From a virus, in IMG/VR virus record IMGVR_UViG_3300033994_001464, positions 1 through 39,997 of that record: DNA of 39,997 nt; one strand, written 5' to 3'. Positions 16,761 through 25,509 of this stretch are shown here, piece after piece. Positions within the stretch are counted from its first letter, which is position 1; every line of letters starts with the position of its first letter. The position numbers and the translations under genes are program-made. The notes below the pieces were generated by a model, which searched no databases, was not told the DNA's origin, and saw only the letters and a program-made list of their open reading frames with translations.

Positions 16761-18088
16761 CAATGGCAGCTATTGGTATTGGATCTGCGGTTGTTGGTGC
16801 TGGAGCCTCTCTTTATTCGGCGGCTCAGAATCGTAAAGCGCAACAAAACGCCATGCAAGCAACTCAGGGCTCTCCTTCGTATGGTGGCACAATGCTGGAT
16901 GCCCTCAGGCAGCAGCAGAAAGCCGCTAAAAAGCAGTATGAACTAGAGGCGCAATACCAGCCTAAATACGCTGATTTGCAGTCCCAGATTCAGGGGCAAC
17001 TTTCTGGCGCTGGGATGCAGCAAGCAGGCCAGCTTTACAATCAAGCGGCTAATATCGAGAATCAGTATCTTAATAAAATTAGGTCTGGTGACATTAGCCA
17101 GCTTAATAAGTATCTTCCTGCTTATCGCAAAGCGTTTGAGTCTCTTTATCCGGGTGGCTCTCAGGCTATGGATGCCACTGGCCAGCTTGCATCTCAGTCC
17201 GCGCAACGTGCCTTGGAGCGTCCAGAGCTTACAGCTTTTGAGTCTGGTGTTGCAGGCCCTCAGTTGCAGTCTGGACTCGGCACGATTGACCAAGGCATCG
17301 TGAACCAATACATGAGCCAGCAGCCCGGGGTTCAGGGCATCGCTCAGCAACTTGGCCAGCAGGCTCAGGCGGATCTTTCAGCGGGGCGCTCCCTCACTCC
17401 AGAAGAGGAGCGTATGGCGGCGCAATCGGCGCGTGCAGGATATGCAGCCCGTGGCACCGCGCTTGGGAGGCAGTCGATGGGCGCTGAAATTCTGAATCGT
17501 GCTGATGTATCTAACCAGCGTTATCTCCAGAGGCAGCAGCAAGCGGCTGGAATTGCTGGGACGATTTCTAACCTGTATTCTCCAGCGTTGCAGGACGCAT
17601 TTAGGAGGCAAGCAGGCGCGGAAGAGTATAACCTTGGCGCACAAGGTCAAGCGTTTCAGCAGGCCCTTCAACGGGGTCAAGCTGAGATGGGGCGGATGCA
17701 AGGAGCCACTGCTATTCAAGCGGGAAATGCGGCGCTTAGTCAGGCGGCAATGGGACAGTTGCAGAACGAACGGAATAACATTCTATCGGCATTTTACAGG
17801 CAGCCAATGCTTGCTAATCTTCCCGTCCAGCAGCAGCAGCTGGCGCTCCAGAATCAGGGCGCAATGGGTCCGGGGATGTTCAACCCAGAAAGTCAAATGG
17901 CGTTTCAAAGTGCATTCATGCCTTATCAAGCGAGGCAAGCCGCTGCGCTCGGTGGCGTTCAAACCACAGCGGCAAACAACGCCGCGATGATGGGTATGGT
18001 TGGCTCTGGTATGCAGATGGCCGGTAACATGTATGGTTCTTATATGCGGAATCAGCAAGCTAGACCCACTATTGGCGGAGGCGCTTAA
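16757..18088 (+). CDS. Ejection/internal virion protein candidate (gp14 or P22 gp7-like)
   Basis: A 443-residue, Ala/Gln/Gly-rich protein with a small hydrophobic N-terminal helix (AIGIGSAVVGAGASLYSAA, about residues 5-23). A long helical Gln-rich body and a Met/Gly-rich C-terminal helix follow. This is the composition of DNA-transfer proteins such as T7 gp14 and P22 gp7 that leave the virion to form the channel across the periplasm. A strong Shine-Dalgarno sequence (AGAAGGAG at about 16739-16746) lies 10 bp before the ATG, one of the few in the window. The start is also ATGA-coupled to the cupin gene. Confidence 0.78.
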   Translation: MTMAAIGIGSAVVGAGASLYSAAQNRKAQQNAMQATQGSPSYGGTMLDALRQQQKAAKKQYELEAQYQPKYADLQSQIQGQLSGAGMQQAGQLYNQAANIENQYLNKIRSGDISQLNKYLPAYRKAFESLYPGGSQAMDATGQLASQSAQRALERPELTAFESGVAGPQLQSGLGTIDQGIVNQYMSQQPGVQGIAQQLGQQAQADLSAGRSLTPEEERMAAQSARAGYAARGTALGRQSMGAEILNRADVSNQRYLQRQQQAAGIAGTISNLYSPALQDAFRRQAGAEEYNLGAQGQAFQQALQRGQAEMGRMQGATAIQAGNAALSQAAMGQLQNERNNILSAFYRQPMLANLPVQQQQLALQNQGAMGPGMFNPESQMAFQSAFMPYQARQAAALGGVQTTAANNAAMMGMVGSGMQMAGNMYGSYMRNQQARPTIGGGA

Positions 18089-18091
18089 TCC

Positions 18092-19693
18092 ATGAAACCT
18101 ATTTCACCGTTTGATTCTGCGCCTGTGAGCGCGATGAATTTCCCTGTGTCTGAGTATGTCTCAGCGTTCCGTGATGCCGGCAAGATGCAGATGGCAGGCC
18201 AGCAGTCAATTATGGAAGGGATTAGCAAGGGTGTTTCTAGCGTCACTGATTACCTTGAGGAATCCCGCAAAAGCCAAGCTCAGGCAAATGCTTTCAAGCC
18301 GTTCTTCAATAAGTCTACCTTGCAAAACCTGATGGGAATTGGCGGAGATGAAAGCGCCGCTGTGATTGAGCAGTTTAAGAATGCCAGCACGGATGAGAAG
18401 ATTGCGCTCGGAAAGGTTTTGACCGGGACTCTGGTTGAGGCTGAAAACAAGCGTAAAGCATTGGAACTTGAAAAAGACAGAGCTAGGGCCGAAATGATTA
18501 TCAGGTCTGGGTATATTCCTCCTAGCCAGCCTAATCAAGCTCCTGATGGATATGTTGACGTTGGTGAAACTCAGCCATTTGCATCGGGAGGAGTGCGGAC
18601 AGAAGCGGATGTTAATGAAGCCGCTGCCACCATGACTTCTGGAGAATCTATTGAGGGCGCGATGCCAGACGGTGAGTCGGGCTTTGGTGTTCCTTTTATT
18701 CCGGGAACGATTCCAGAAGGTAAAGCTAGGCCCGGTATCACTCCGGCTAAAAGCAATACACTTTCAGGGGAAGCCGAAGATATAGTCACTGCTAAAGCGA
18801 ATGCTGCGGCAGAGCGCGAAAGAGCATTACAGCAAAAAATCTCTAATGTTGACAGGGGTTTTCAAGGTAAAATAAATGAAATTTACAATACTCAAGCAGG
18901 GACTTCTCAAGGCGATCCGTATGCGGAGCATGAGCAAATGAAAAAAGCTAAATTAGCTGAAATCAAATCCCTTCAAGAAAAAGGTAAAATCTGGCGTAGC
19001 GCAGGAGATAAAGGAATGGCAGAGGATTTCAAAGCCGAGGCAGATGATATAAGGCAAAATCAACCTGATCTATTGAAGCCATTTGGAGAGCTAAAAGAGG
19101 TATCAAGTATAATTGAAAACTATAGATCACCAAAAATTGAAGGCTATAAAAATAAACTCACAGATTTGAAAACCGTAGTTAATACAGCCAGAAAAGCGTT
19201 TCTTGGTGCTGATGGCAAATCTGCCGCTATTAGTATTATCCAAAAAGCTATTGCTCCAAGATTAGCTTCACTAGCTAGTGATAATGCTCTTGGAGAAACC
19301 GAAGCTAGACGTTTGATGGATGAAGTAAGTAGCGTTTTTGGTAAGGATTTTATTTCTAGATCATTTGAAAAACTTAAAAAAGGTGAAGGAATTAGTGGTT
19401 TGATTGGGGATAATGTTGAGCCATACTTGGATCGCATTGATAATATTTCAACTGATTTGATGTTGAGATATAATAAAAATATTGAAGAGTCAGTAATAAA
19501 GCCATTGGGCTCATACGCCATTAAACAAGGTATAAATCCAATCAATCTTAGTGAGTTTGGAATTAAAAAAACAGAGCAACCCGATAGTATCCCCGGAGTA
19601 AACCAAAAAGGAGGAGAAACTCCTGTTAAAAATAAATATAGAATTAAGAACGGTAAAATCGCTCCTTTTAACGAGCCTTCCTACAACTTCTAA
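18092..19693 (+). CDS. Second ejection/internal virion protein candidate
   Basis: A 533-residue protein, largely helical and rich in Lys, Glu, Ala and Ser. The centre (about residues 165-240) is a Pro/Gly/Thr-rich linker. The C-terminal half contains long helices (about 310-480) and the end is basic. It lies 3 bp after the gp14-like gene and directly before the 1479-residue protein, the three-gene order seen for internal core or ejection proteins of short-tailed phages. I see no enzymatic motif. The last third of the gene is visibly more A+T-rich than the first part. Confidence 0.68.
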   Translation: MKPISPFDSAPVSAMNFPVSEYVSAFRDAGKMQMAGQQSIMEGISKGVSSVTDYLEESRKSQAQANAFKPFFNKSTLQNLMGIGGDESAAVIEQFKNASTDEKIALGKVLTGTLVEAENKRKALELEKDRARAEMIIRSGYIPPSQPNQAPDGYVDVGETQPFASGGVRTEADVNEAAATMTSGESIEGAMPDGESGFGVPFIPGTIPEGKARPGITPAKSNTLSGEAEDIVTAKANAAAERERALQQKISNVDRGFQGKINEIYNTQAGTSQGDPYAEHEQMKKAKLAEIKSLQEKGKIWRSAGDKGMAEDFKAEADDIRQNQPDLLKPFGELKEVSSIIENYRSPKIEGYKNKLTDLKTVVNTARKAFLGADGKSAAISIIQKAIAPRLASLASDNALGETEARRLMDEVSSVFGKDFISRSFEKLKKGEGISGLIGDNVEPYLDRIDNISTDLMLRYNKNIEESVIKPLGSYAIKQGINPINLSEFGIKKTEQPDSIPGVNQKGGETPVKNKYRIKNGKIAPFNEPSYNF

Positions 19694-22600
19694 ATGGACG
19701 AAGAAATTCTACCAAAGGGATCTGTTATTGAAATCCCTCAATATAAAGAGGGTAAGGTTTACAATCATGAGGTAACTCTTGATGAGGATATTGCCGCGTC
19801 TAAATTTCAGGAAATCATTGACCAGCAATTCCCTCGCACCCTGAAAGATGTCGTCGAACAGATGACAGTGACTAGCACTCCTGTCTCTCGGGAGGAGTAT
19901 GAGCTTGCAAAGAAAGAAGGTTTACTCGGGCAAGGCGGAACTGATAAACGTCCGTTATACAATCGTGCTTATGACGCTTTAAGCGAAGGTATCGTCGCTC
20001 TTCTTGGTGGCGTTGTGCAGACTGGTAAATCAGCCTTAAACCGTGAAGGCAACGTGCTGATGCAAGCCACGGCATCCGGAACTAGGGATTTACTTAACCT
20101 AGGTCAGATTGGGTATAGCCTTGGATTGGAGGCTGTTCTTCCTGAGTCGCTGTATAGTGACTATGATACATACCTTGTAAATACAGATATTAAGCGGCAA
20201 GCGGAGGATCTTGATAAGGGTATTCCGCTGATTGGCAATCAGCAACTTACTCCTGAGGAAATCGCAAAGGTTAAGTCTGCTGCGAACTTTGTAGATGCGA
20301 CTATGATTTTTCCAGCGTTTAAGCTGGCAACGGCAGGGTTTAAGGCTGGCGCTAAGGCGCTTGGTAAATCAGCCGCAAAAGAGGTTTTAGGAGAAGCTGC
20401 CGAGGCTGTAGGCAAGGAAACCGCCGGGGAAGCCGCTGAGTCCGTTGGGAAAATGAAGCCCGTTGGAAGCGCAGATTTCGCATCCAAGGAAGAGTTTCTC
20501 GATGGTCTAAAGAAAATCGCTGACGAAAGAGCCCCTTGGTATCGTCGTGCTGCGGCGAAAACGGCAGAGAAAGTGAGTGAATACGGACTTGAGGGGCCGT
20601 ATGATGCACTAGCTAAAATGAGCAAGTATGCTCAAGAATATGTTGGCAAACGTCCTGTCAGAATGGCGACAACTGCGCTTGGCGCAGGCGGTCTTATTGA
20701 TGAGGAATATCGCGGCACTACGCTTGGCTTGGGCGCTCTTATTCTAGGGACCAAAGGAGTAGGCAAAGTTACCACTACTGCCGCTAAAATCCTTGGCGAG
20801 AAACGCGCCGCATCGTCTATTCTCGCTGAGATGATTGAGCAAGTTCCTGCCGGGAAAACACGTCATGAGCTTCGCATTCTAGCGCAGGTTCCTGATCCTG
20901 TTTACAACATGGCAAGGAATGTTCTAGACTCCGCATTAGAGACAACTCTTCTGGGGACTGCCATTGGCTACATGCGCGCCGAGGCTGATCCCATTTCGTC
21001 TACTTCTGACAAGGTTCTTAGTGCTGTTTCTGGCGGCGCTACTGGCACTGTTGTGGGCGCTATTGGTGGAGTCCCGGGAAGCGCTTGGAAAGAAATCAGC
21101 GGCAAGTCTCGCAAAGAGAATTTCACTCGTGAGTTTGCGAAGGATATTCTGCAACGTCCTGAAAGCCGCAAAACTACTGTCAGGGGCAATGACGTAGATA
21201 TTCCTAATGAACGGGATAACCGCATTAAGTTTTTCGCAAACGAGAATATCCCACTCAAGGAAAAGCAACTTATTCATAACATCCTTGCATCTAGTGAGCT
21301 TGCTGGCACTGAGGTTTTGTTTATTGATAGCGCGACTAAACTCCCCGATGTCCTTGCTGGATCTGGCGATAAAATGGGAGCGGGAGCTTATGTCACAAAT
21401 GACAATGGAACTCCCGTTGTTATCGTCAATGTTGATAGAATCAATGCACGCACAGCGATCGAGGAGATAGCGCATTCTCTCATTGCTGATAAAGAAGCCT
21501 CAAAAGCTATTGATGAGCTTGTTAAAACCGCTGGCGATCCTGAAAAGGTTATTCAGGATATTGCTAATGGTATCGGCAAAGAATACATCGACGCTACACG
21601 GAAGGTTGACCCTAAAAGGGCGGATGGTTACCAGCAAGATTTGAATTTTGCGTTAGATCCTAAAAATTCGATGGAGGACAGGCGCGTTGCTGTCATGGAT
21701 ATGGTTCATGAATATCTTGCCCGTGGAGTTGCGGAACGTCTTGCGGGAAAGCGTCCTGAGGCATTCCTGAAAGGCGGACAGGAGCCACTGATTTCTAAGG
21801 TCTGGAATGACGTAACGAATAGCATTAAGTCTGCTATTGCGTCCCCTTCAACTGGAGCCACGTTTGATCCGATTAACAAGGTTTTCTACAAGGACGGTAA
21901 GCTGATTAAAGATCCGGTTCTTGATAGCATGACGGCTAGTGTTTTTGGCGATGTAGCCGGTTCTACGGCGCAGAAAGCGCAGGCTGAAAAGCAAGCGAAG
22001 AAAGCCAAACCGGCTAAAGATAGTCCTCCTTCTCCGGGTGAGAAAGGAGCTGGCGGCGAGACTGTTATTGATATTGTAACTGAGCCGCGATATGAAGCTA
22101 GGACGATTGACCCTAAAACCGGGCAGATTCGCGTATCTACTCCCGATGAAGTGTCATGGAGGCATGACCATATCTATCAAGCACTAAGGCAAATCTTTCC
22201 AGAGGTTGAGGCAAACGCGGCGCTTGGTGTAGGCGCTGGACGCATTAACGATGGAACTACGTTGGCGTTTGCTGATAAAGTTACTCCAGAGCAATTATCT
22301 GCGCTTTTCCAAGTTAAGCACGCTAATGGCACTCCGTTAATTAAGCCTGAAAATCAAAAAGCTGTTGCTGCTGTTTTTGATTCATTAAACAACTCTCATA
22401 TTACTGATATTGAAGGTGTTGTTTCTTTGGCTAAAACTTTAGATTCTAATACCACTTGGACGGTAAGGAGCGGTGTGAAGATTTTGCCAATGGCAATTCA
22501 GCAGACTTCTCCGGTTAAAAAAGAGAGGGTAAGGAATAGGGAAGAGAAAGGACCGATCATTATCAAGGGCGGAAGCGGTCCTATGCTTGTTGCTTATGAT

Positions 22601-24133
22601 TTAGATTTGCTCAATGATCTTATTAACCACCAGCAGGAATTTACTCCTGCTGTAAAAAATGCACTCAAAGAGTTTAAAATTAAAACTCTAGATGACGTTA
22701 TTCCAGTGGTTCAGGAATACTTTGCAAATTACTCGTCTGACTCTGCGAAACCTGCTGCTAAAGCATTAGCCGAAGCATTCAAGGTTTCTGATGAGAGCGC
22801 AACTGTGATGCGCGATTTGTTGCACCTTGGAGGAGGCTTGAAGCCCGGCAAGGATCTTACTTATGCCGACGTTAAGGGGAATGTTCCGGGTATTGATTTC
22901 ATGGAACTTCCGCCCAGTGTTCGCAAGGCATTTACTATCAAGGGCGAGAAAACGCAAGGCAGTGAGATGCGAGACAGAAACGTCTTTAAGTTCATTCGAC
23001 TAGATGAAATTTACAACGCAAAGCCGTATGCACCTACAGGTGAGCCTGTAAAAGTTGATCTTGATCGTTCTAGGATTTTTCCTCGCATTAAAGCAAACTT
23101 CTCTCCCGGAAGCGGAGTCAGGATTGAGGAGATTAACGGCGGTAAAATCATCACTGATGATAATATCAAAGCTAAGATGTTTGTCGCTCCTGATGGCAAA
23201 ACAAAACTGTTTATGGAGGGTAAGCCGATGCGTGAATTTAGCGATGAATACGCGGCGCGTCTTGCATCCAAGAAAGCAACTGAATCCAAGGAAGGATTTA
23301 CTCAGGGGTTTACTAAAAAAGAAATCAAGGGCATTGCTTCTGATGTAAAATACAGTGACCTAAGGAACGGTGTTGCGGCAAAAGAAATCCAAGCCGTTCA
23401 GCGTGCAACTCGTAACGAGCTTGAATCCCCGGACGTTTTGCCTTCATGGGTGAATGCGAAAAATGAGCGTGAAGCCGCTGCGGCGAAGGTTCAGACTGAA
23501 ATGCGGAAGCGGCGCAGGAGCTACCAGAAACTCCGTGAAGAAGGTGAGGGCTGGATTACTAAACCTAAATCCGAGAAGCCAGAAGTATCTACTGAGAAAA
23601 AGAAACCCTCACAAAGAGTTGAGGTTTCCCCGGAGGTTCTAGAAGCCCTTGCAATGGCGCAAGAAGGCGTCTCTGTGACTCCGGCAGCCGGGAAGAAGGC
23701 CGATGTATCCAAAGCTGTCGCCGGTCAGTTTAAGGCGCTTTCTGATATTCCTGAATATGTCGGAAAGCGTGAGCCTGCTGTGACTCCTGCACCTAAAGCT
23801 AAACGCCCGGAGGCTGTGAATCTCATCGGGCGCAAGGAACGTGCTAAATTCCCCGGATCTAAACCAGAAGAGAAATACCCTGAAAGCATCCTTGGTGTTT
23901 ACAATGTATTCGAGAAAACAAAGAAGGCTGAGCCTAAAAAAGCTCAGCCTCCTAAATCGGAAGAACCTAAAACCAGCAAGCAAGATGCAAGAATCCCTCA
24001 GGGGTTTACTATCAAGAAATCTCCCTCTGGGAAATATCGCATCATTATCACTAGTTCAGCAACGGTTAAAGGAATTGAAAACGATTACGAGCAAGCCGTG
24101 AAATCCGCTAAACGGTTTGCGGCTCGGAGGTAG
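19694..24133 (+). CDS. Giant ejection/polyvalent virion protein
   Basis: A 1479-residue protein whose ATG directly abuts the preceding stop. Three glycine/alanine-rich hydrophobic stretches occur near residues 95-110, 330-360 and 430-455. Residues of about 580-600 contain RTAIEEIAHSLIAD. This matches the place and context of the HExxH metallopeptidase motif found in large polyvalent phage proteins, but the first histidine is glutamate (E590), with E591 and H594 retained. The protein continues with mixed alpha/beta regions and a Lys/Pro-rich C-terminal third of flexible linkers and basic tails. It is probably packaged and injected with DNA, like T7 gp16 or DarB-type proteins. No lysozyme or transglycosylase motif was recognised. 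Confidence 0.78.
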   Translation: MDEEILPKGSVIEIPQYKEGKVYNHEVTLDEDIAASKFQEIIDQQFPRTLKDVVEQMTVTSTPVSREEYELAKKEGLLGQGGTDKRPLYNRAYDALSEGIVALLGGVVQTGKSALNREGNVLMQATASGTRDLLNLGQIGYSLGLEAVLPESLYSDYDTYLVNTDIKRQAEDLDKGIPLIGNQQLTPEEIAKVKSAANFVDATMIFPAFKLATAGFKAGAKALGKSAAKEVLGEAAEAVGKETAGEAAESVGKMKPVGSADFASKEEFLDGLKKIADERAPWYRRAAAKTAEKVSEYGLEGPYDALAKMSKYAQEYVGKRPVRMATTALGAGGLIDEEYRGTTLGLGALILGTKGVGKVTTTAAKILGEKRAASSILAEMIEQVPAGKTRHELRILAQVPDPVYNMARNVLDSALETTLLGTAIGYMRAEADPISSTSDKVLSAVSGGATGTVVGAIGGVPGSAWKEISGKSRKENFTREFAKDILQRPESRKTTVRGNDVDIPNERDNRIKFFANENIPLKEKQLIHNILASSELAGTEVLFIDSATKLPDVLAGSGDKMGAGAYVTNDNGTPVVIVNVDRINARTAIEEIAHSLIADKEASKAIDELVKTAGDPEKVIQDIANGIGKEYIDATRKVDPKRADGYQQDLNFALDPKNSMEDRRVAVMDMVHEYLARGVAERLAGKRPEAFLKGGQEPLISKVWNDVTNSIKSAIASPSTGATFDPINKVFYKDGKLIKDPVLDSMTASVFGDVAGSTAQKAQAEKQAKKAKPAKDSPPSPGEKGAGGETVIDIVTEPRYEARTIDPKTGQIRVSTPDEVSWRHDHIYQALRQIFPEVEANAALGVGAGRINDGTTLAFADKVTPEQLSALFQVKHANGTPLIKPENQKAVAAVFDSLNNSHITDIEGVVSLAKTLDSNTTWTVRSGVKILPMAIQQTSPVKKERVRNREEKGPIIIKGGSGPMLVAYDLDLLNDLINHQQEFTPAVKNALKEFKIKTLDDVIPVVQEYFANYSSDSAKPAAKALAEAFKVSDESATVMRDLLHLGGGLKPGKDLTYADVKGNVPGIDFMELPPSVRKAFTIKGEKTQGSEMRDRNVFKFIRLDEIYNAKPYAPTGEPVKVDLDRSRIFPRIKANFSPGSGVRIEEINGGKIITDDNIKAKMFVAPDGKTKLFMEGKPMREFSDEYAARLASKKATESKEGFTQGFTKKEIKGIASDVKYSDLRNGVAAKEIQAVQRATRNELESPDVLPSWVNAKNEREAAAAKVQTEMRKRRRSYQKLREEGEGWITKPKSEKPEVSTEKKKPSQRVEVSPEVLEALAMAQEGVSVTPAAGKKADVSKAVAGQFKALSDIPEYVGKREPAVTPAPKAKRPEAVNLIGRKERAKFPGSKPEEKYPESILGVYNVFEKTKKAEPKKAQPPKSEEPKTSKQDARIPQGFTIKKSPSGKYRIIITSSATVKGIENDYEQAVKSAKRFAARR

Positions 24134-24317
24134 GTTTCTTGATTGTAAGCATTGGAAGCTCAGTAATTCTGAATTTAGTTAGCTGCTGAAAATCAATTTC
24201 TTGGTCCTTTAGCCAGTCAAGGAAGATATGCGTAGCGTCACCTTCATCGGTGGCGATAACCGCCCAATCTTTCTTCACAGATTCATGAGTCCAAAGCTCA
24301 ATAGAGTAGATATTCAT
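24108..24317 (-). CDS. Small unknown protein, convergent with the giant virion gene
   Basis: A 69-residue protein with an alpha/beta look (MNIYSIELWTHESVKKDWAV). It contains the pattern of small Trp/Asp proteins often seen in phage early operons. Its last 26 bp overlap the end of the giant virion gene on the opposite strand. No terminator hairpin is seen at this convergence, so transcripts from both directions may overlap. It is the last gene of the long leftward block. Confidence 0.65.
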   Translation of the reverse strand: MNIYSIELWTHESVKKDWAVIATDEGDATHIFLDWLKDQEIDFQQLTKFRITELPMLTIKKPTSEPQTV

Positions 24318-24320
24318 ATT

Positions 24321-24914
24321 CTAAATCTGTCCTTTCAATGCGTTTTCAAATGCTTTATTTAGGTCTTTAGGTGCGTGCAAGTGGATATGTTGGTGCAGGG
24401 TTTCTGCGCCTTTATCCTTATCGAGTTGAGCCAGTTTATCCATCATAATTCCGAGCGCGATTGCCGCGTCTTTCGCGCTCATCTCATCGAGTAGGCTCAT
24501 CACACGGTCCGCTACACCGTGGCTGGCAGCGTGTAGTTTCTCCCGGATTGAGTTGCGGAAATTCACCTGCCGGAACTGACTGTCATGATCTAGCTGATGC
24601 TGTTTAATCGCGGTGATGGTGCCTTTGTCCAGCCCTGTAGCCTCGCAGATAGCTTTCTCGGCGTGACCCTTACAGTATAGGTCAATCACGTTTTTCTTAA
24701 CGTCATCCGGGATCGTTGCAAGCGCACCTTTCCCGTTTGATTTCTCAATCTCTACGTTAACATGATCCTGCACGCGGACACCAGACAACCCGGCAAGCTG
24801 GCGAGCGCGAGCTTCCTCTGACTTATATGTCCGCTTCTTAGTCTTTAGCGGATTCTTTGGGGGTTCTGCTTCCGTTTCCTTTTCTTTGCGAGGTTGTCGT
24901 TTTTTGGCTGGCAT
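24321..24914 (-). CDS. Helix-turn-helix protein, small-terminase-like candidate
   Basis: A 197-residue protein with a very basic N-terminus (about residues 1-35). A putative helix-turn-helix (about 68-105: IPDDVKKNVIDLYCKGHAEK, then ATGLDKGTITAIKQ) is followed by a long helical region and an acidic/His-containing tail. An N-terminal HTH followed by a helical oligomerisation part is the plan of small terminase subunits and also of some phage regulators. The location, at the far end of the early block and not beside terL, is unusual for a terminase. Either it is the DNA-recognition subunit encoded away from TerL, or a regulator. Confidence 0.7.
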   Translation of the reverse strand: MPAKKRQPRKEKETEAEPPKNPLKTKKRTYKSEEARARQLAGLSGVRVQDHVNVEIEKSNGKGALATIPDDVKKNVIDLYCKGHAEKAICEATGLDKGTITAIKQHQLDHDSQFRQVNFRNSIREKLHAASHGVADRVMSLLDEMSAKDAAIALGIMMDKLAQLDKDKGAETLHQHIHLHAPKDLNKAFENALKGQI

Positions 24915-25116
24915 ATTTTCTAATCACTAAATCTACCTTGATATTCTGATAGCTCTGATTCTCCGGATTCTCGCAGTTTAGATTAACATACTGCAGGCAC
25001 TTATCTTTCGTCCCTTTGAACATCACTGTTCTAGTGACTTTAGGGCGAGGCAGCAGGTTGACACCTTCAACGTCTGTTATGCGGATAACTACGTGCTCGC
25101 TAATAGAAGGTCTCAT
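24838..25116 (-). CDS. Small unknown protein overlapping the HTH gene
   Basis: A 92-residue basic protein. The first about 65 residues look like a genuine beta domain with NPENQSYQN and a VVIRITDVEG strand. The last 25 are Lys/Ser/Thr-rich and lie within 77 bp of overlap with the next gene, so the tail may be read only because the frame happens to stay open. It overlaps its upstream zinc-finger neighbour by 17 bp. No family recognised. Confidence 0.55.
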   Translation of the reverse strand: MRPSISEHVVIRITDVEGVNLLPRPKVTRTVMFKGTKDKCLQYVNLNCENPENQSYQNIKVDLVIRKYASQKTTTSQRKGNGSRTPKESAKD

Positions 25117-25402
25117 ATCTTTCTCCGCGTCCTTTGCCTGATTTTGTTTGAATCATGTTTTTAGGCTTTGATTTTCCCTTCCATTTCTCGCCGGTGTTAT
25201 AGATGGAACAGATTTTTGTGCAGAATCGTTTAGTGTCATTGTCTTTCTTGGCGAATACTGTTCCACACCTCTCACAAGCACACTGGATGATTGGTCTAGC
25301 CATACCTATGAGCATACACTTCCTGCCGCAGAAATACTCGTTTCTTTTTGGGGTTTTTTTGCTACAGACTTTGCATTTGTTGGCGTTGAGAATTTCAGAC
25401 AT
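25100..25402 (-). CDS. Double zinc-finger protein
   Basis: A 100-residue, very basic protein with two cysteine clusters: C10/C13/C25/C29 and C41 or C43/C46/C61/C65. Each should bind zinc, and the second has CxxC near a TKRFC segment, like treble-clef or HNH-associated knuckles. No HNH catalytic histidines are visible, so it is not called an endonuclease. The basic C-terminus (KWKGKSKPKNMIQTKSGKGR) suggests nucleic-acid binding. Its first 97 bp overlap the upstream ORF in the +2 phase. The overlap contains an A7 slippery heptamer that would join the two by -1 frameshifting. Confidence 0.75.
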   Translation of the reverse strand: MSEILNANKCKVCSKKTPKRNEYFCGRKCMLIGMARPIIQCACERCGTVFAKKDNDTKRFCTKICSIYNTGEKWKGKSKPKNMIQTKSGKGRGERYETFY

Positions 25403-25509
25403 TTTGCAGACGAGTATCCAAGTTCAATTCGTTTTTGTTCGTTTTCAGCAAACTGTTGCGCTGATGCTAAATTGCTAAAAATCAGCGTCACTTTGTATCT
25501 GTTAGACAT
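25306..25509 (-). CDS. Small protein overlapping the zinc-finger gene (possible frameshift partner)
   Basis: A 67-residue frame whose ATG overlaps the dUTPase stop in TGATG. The first about 38 residues (MSNRYKVTLIFSNLASAQQF and the next helix) look like a small alpha/beta domain. The remainder is a Lys/Thr/Ser-rich tail in the 97-bp overlap with the zinc-finger gene, which resembles an out-of-frame copy. Ribosomes slipping back one base at 25354-25360 would fuse residues 1-52 to the zinc fingers. If no slip occurs the product is as listed. Confidence 0.55.
   Translation of the reverse strand: MSNRYKVTLIFSNLASAQQFAENEQKRIELGYSSAKCLKFSTPTNAKSVAKKPQKETSISAAGSVCS
25354..25360 (-). promoter_or_regulatory. 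A7 slippery heptamer, candidate -1 frameshift site
   Basis: On the minus strand seven A residues follow GC, so that in the frame of the 67-residue ORF the codons read GCA AAA AAA, i.e. the A_AAA_AAA heptamer used by E. coli dnaX. A -1 slip gives AAA AAA ACC, exactly the frame of the zinc-finger ORF (codons 15-17 of that ORF). No downstream stem-loop was proven by eye. Confidence 0.4.
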
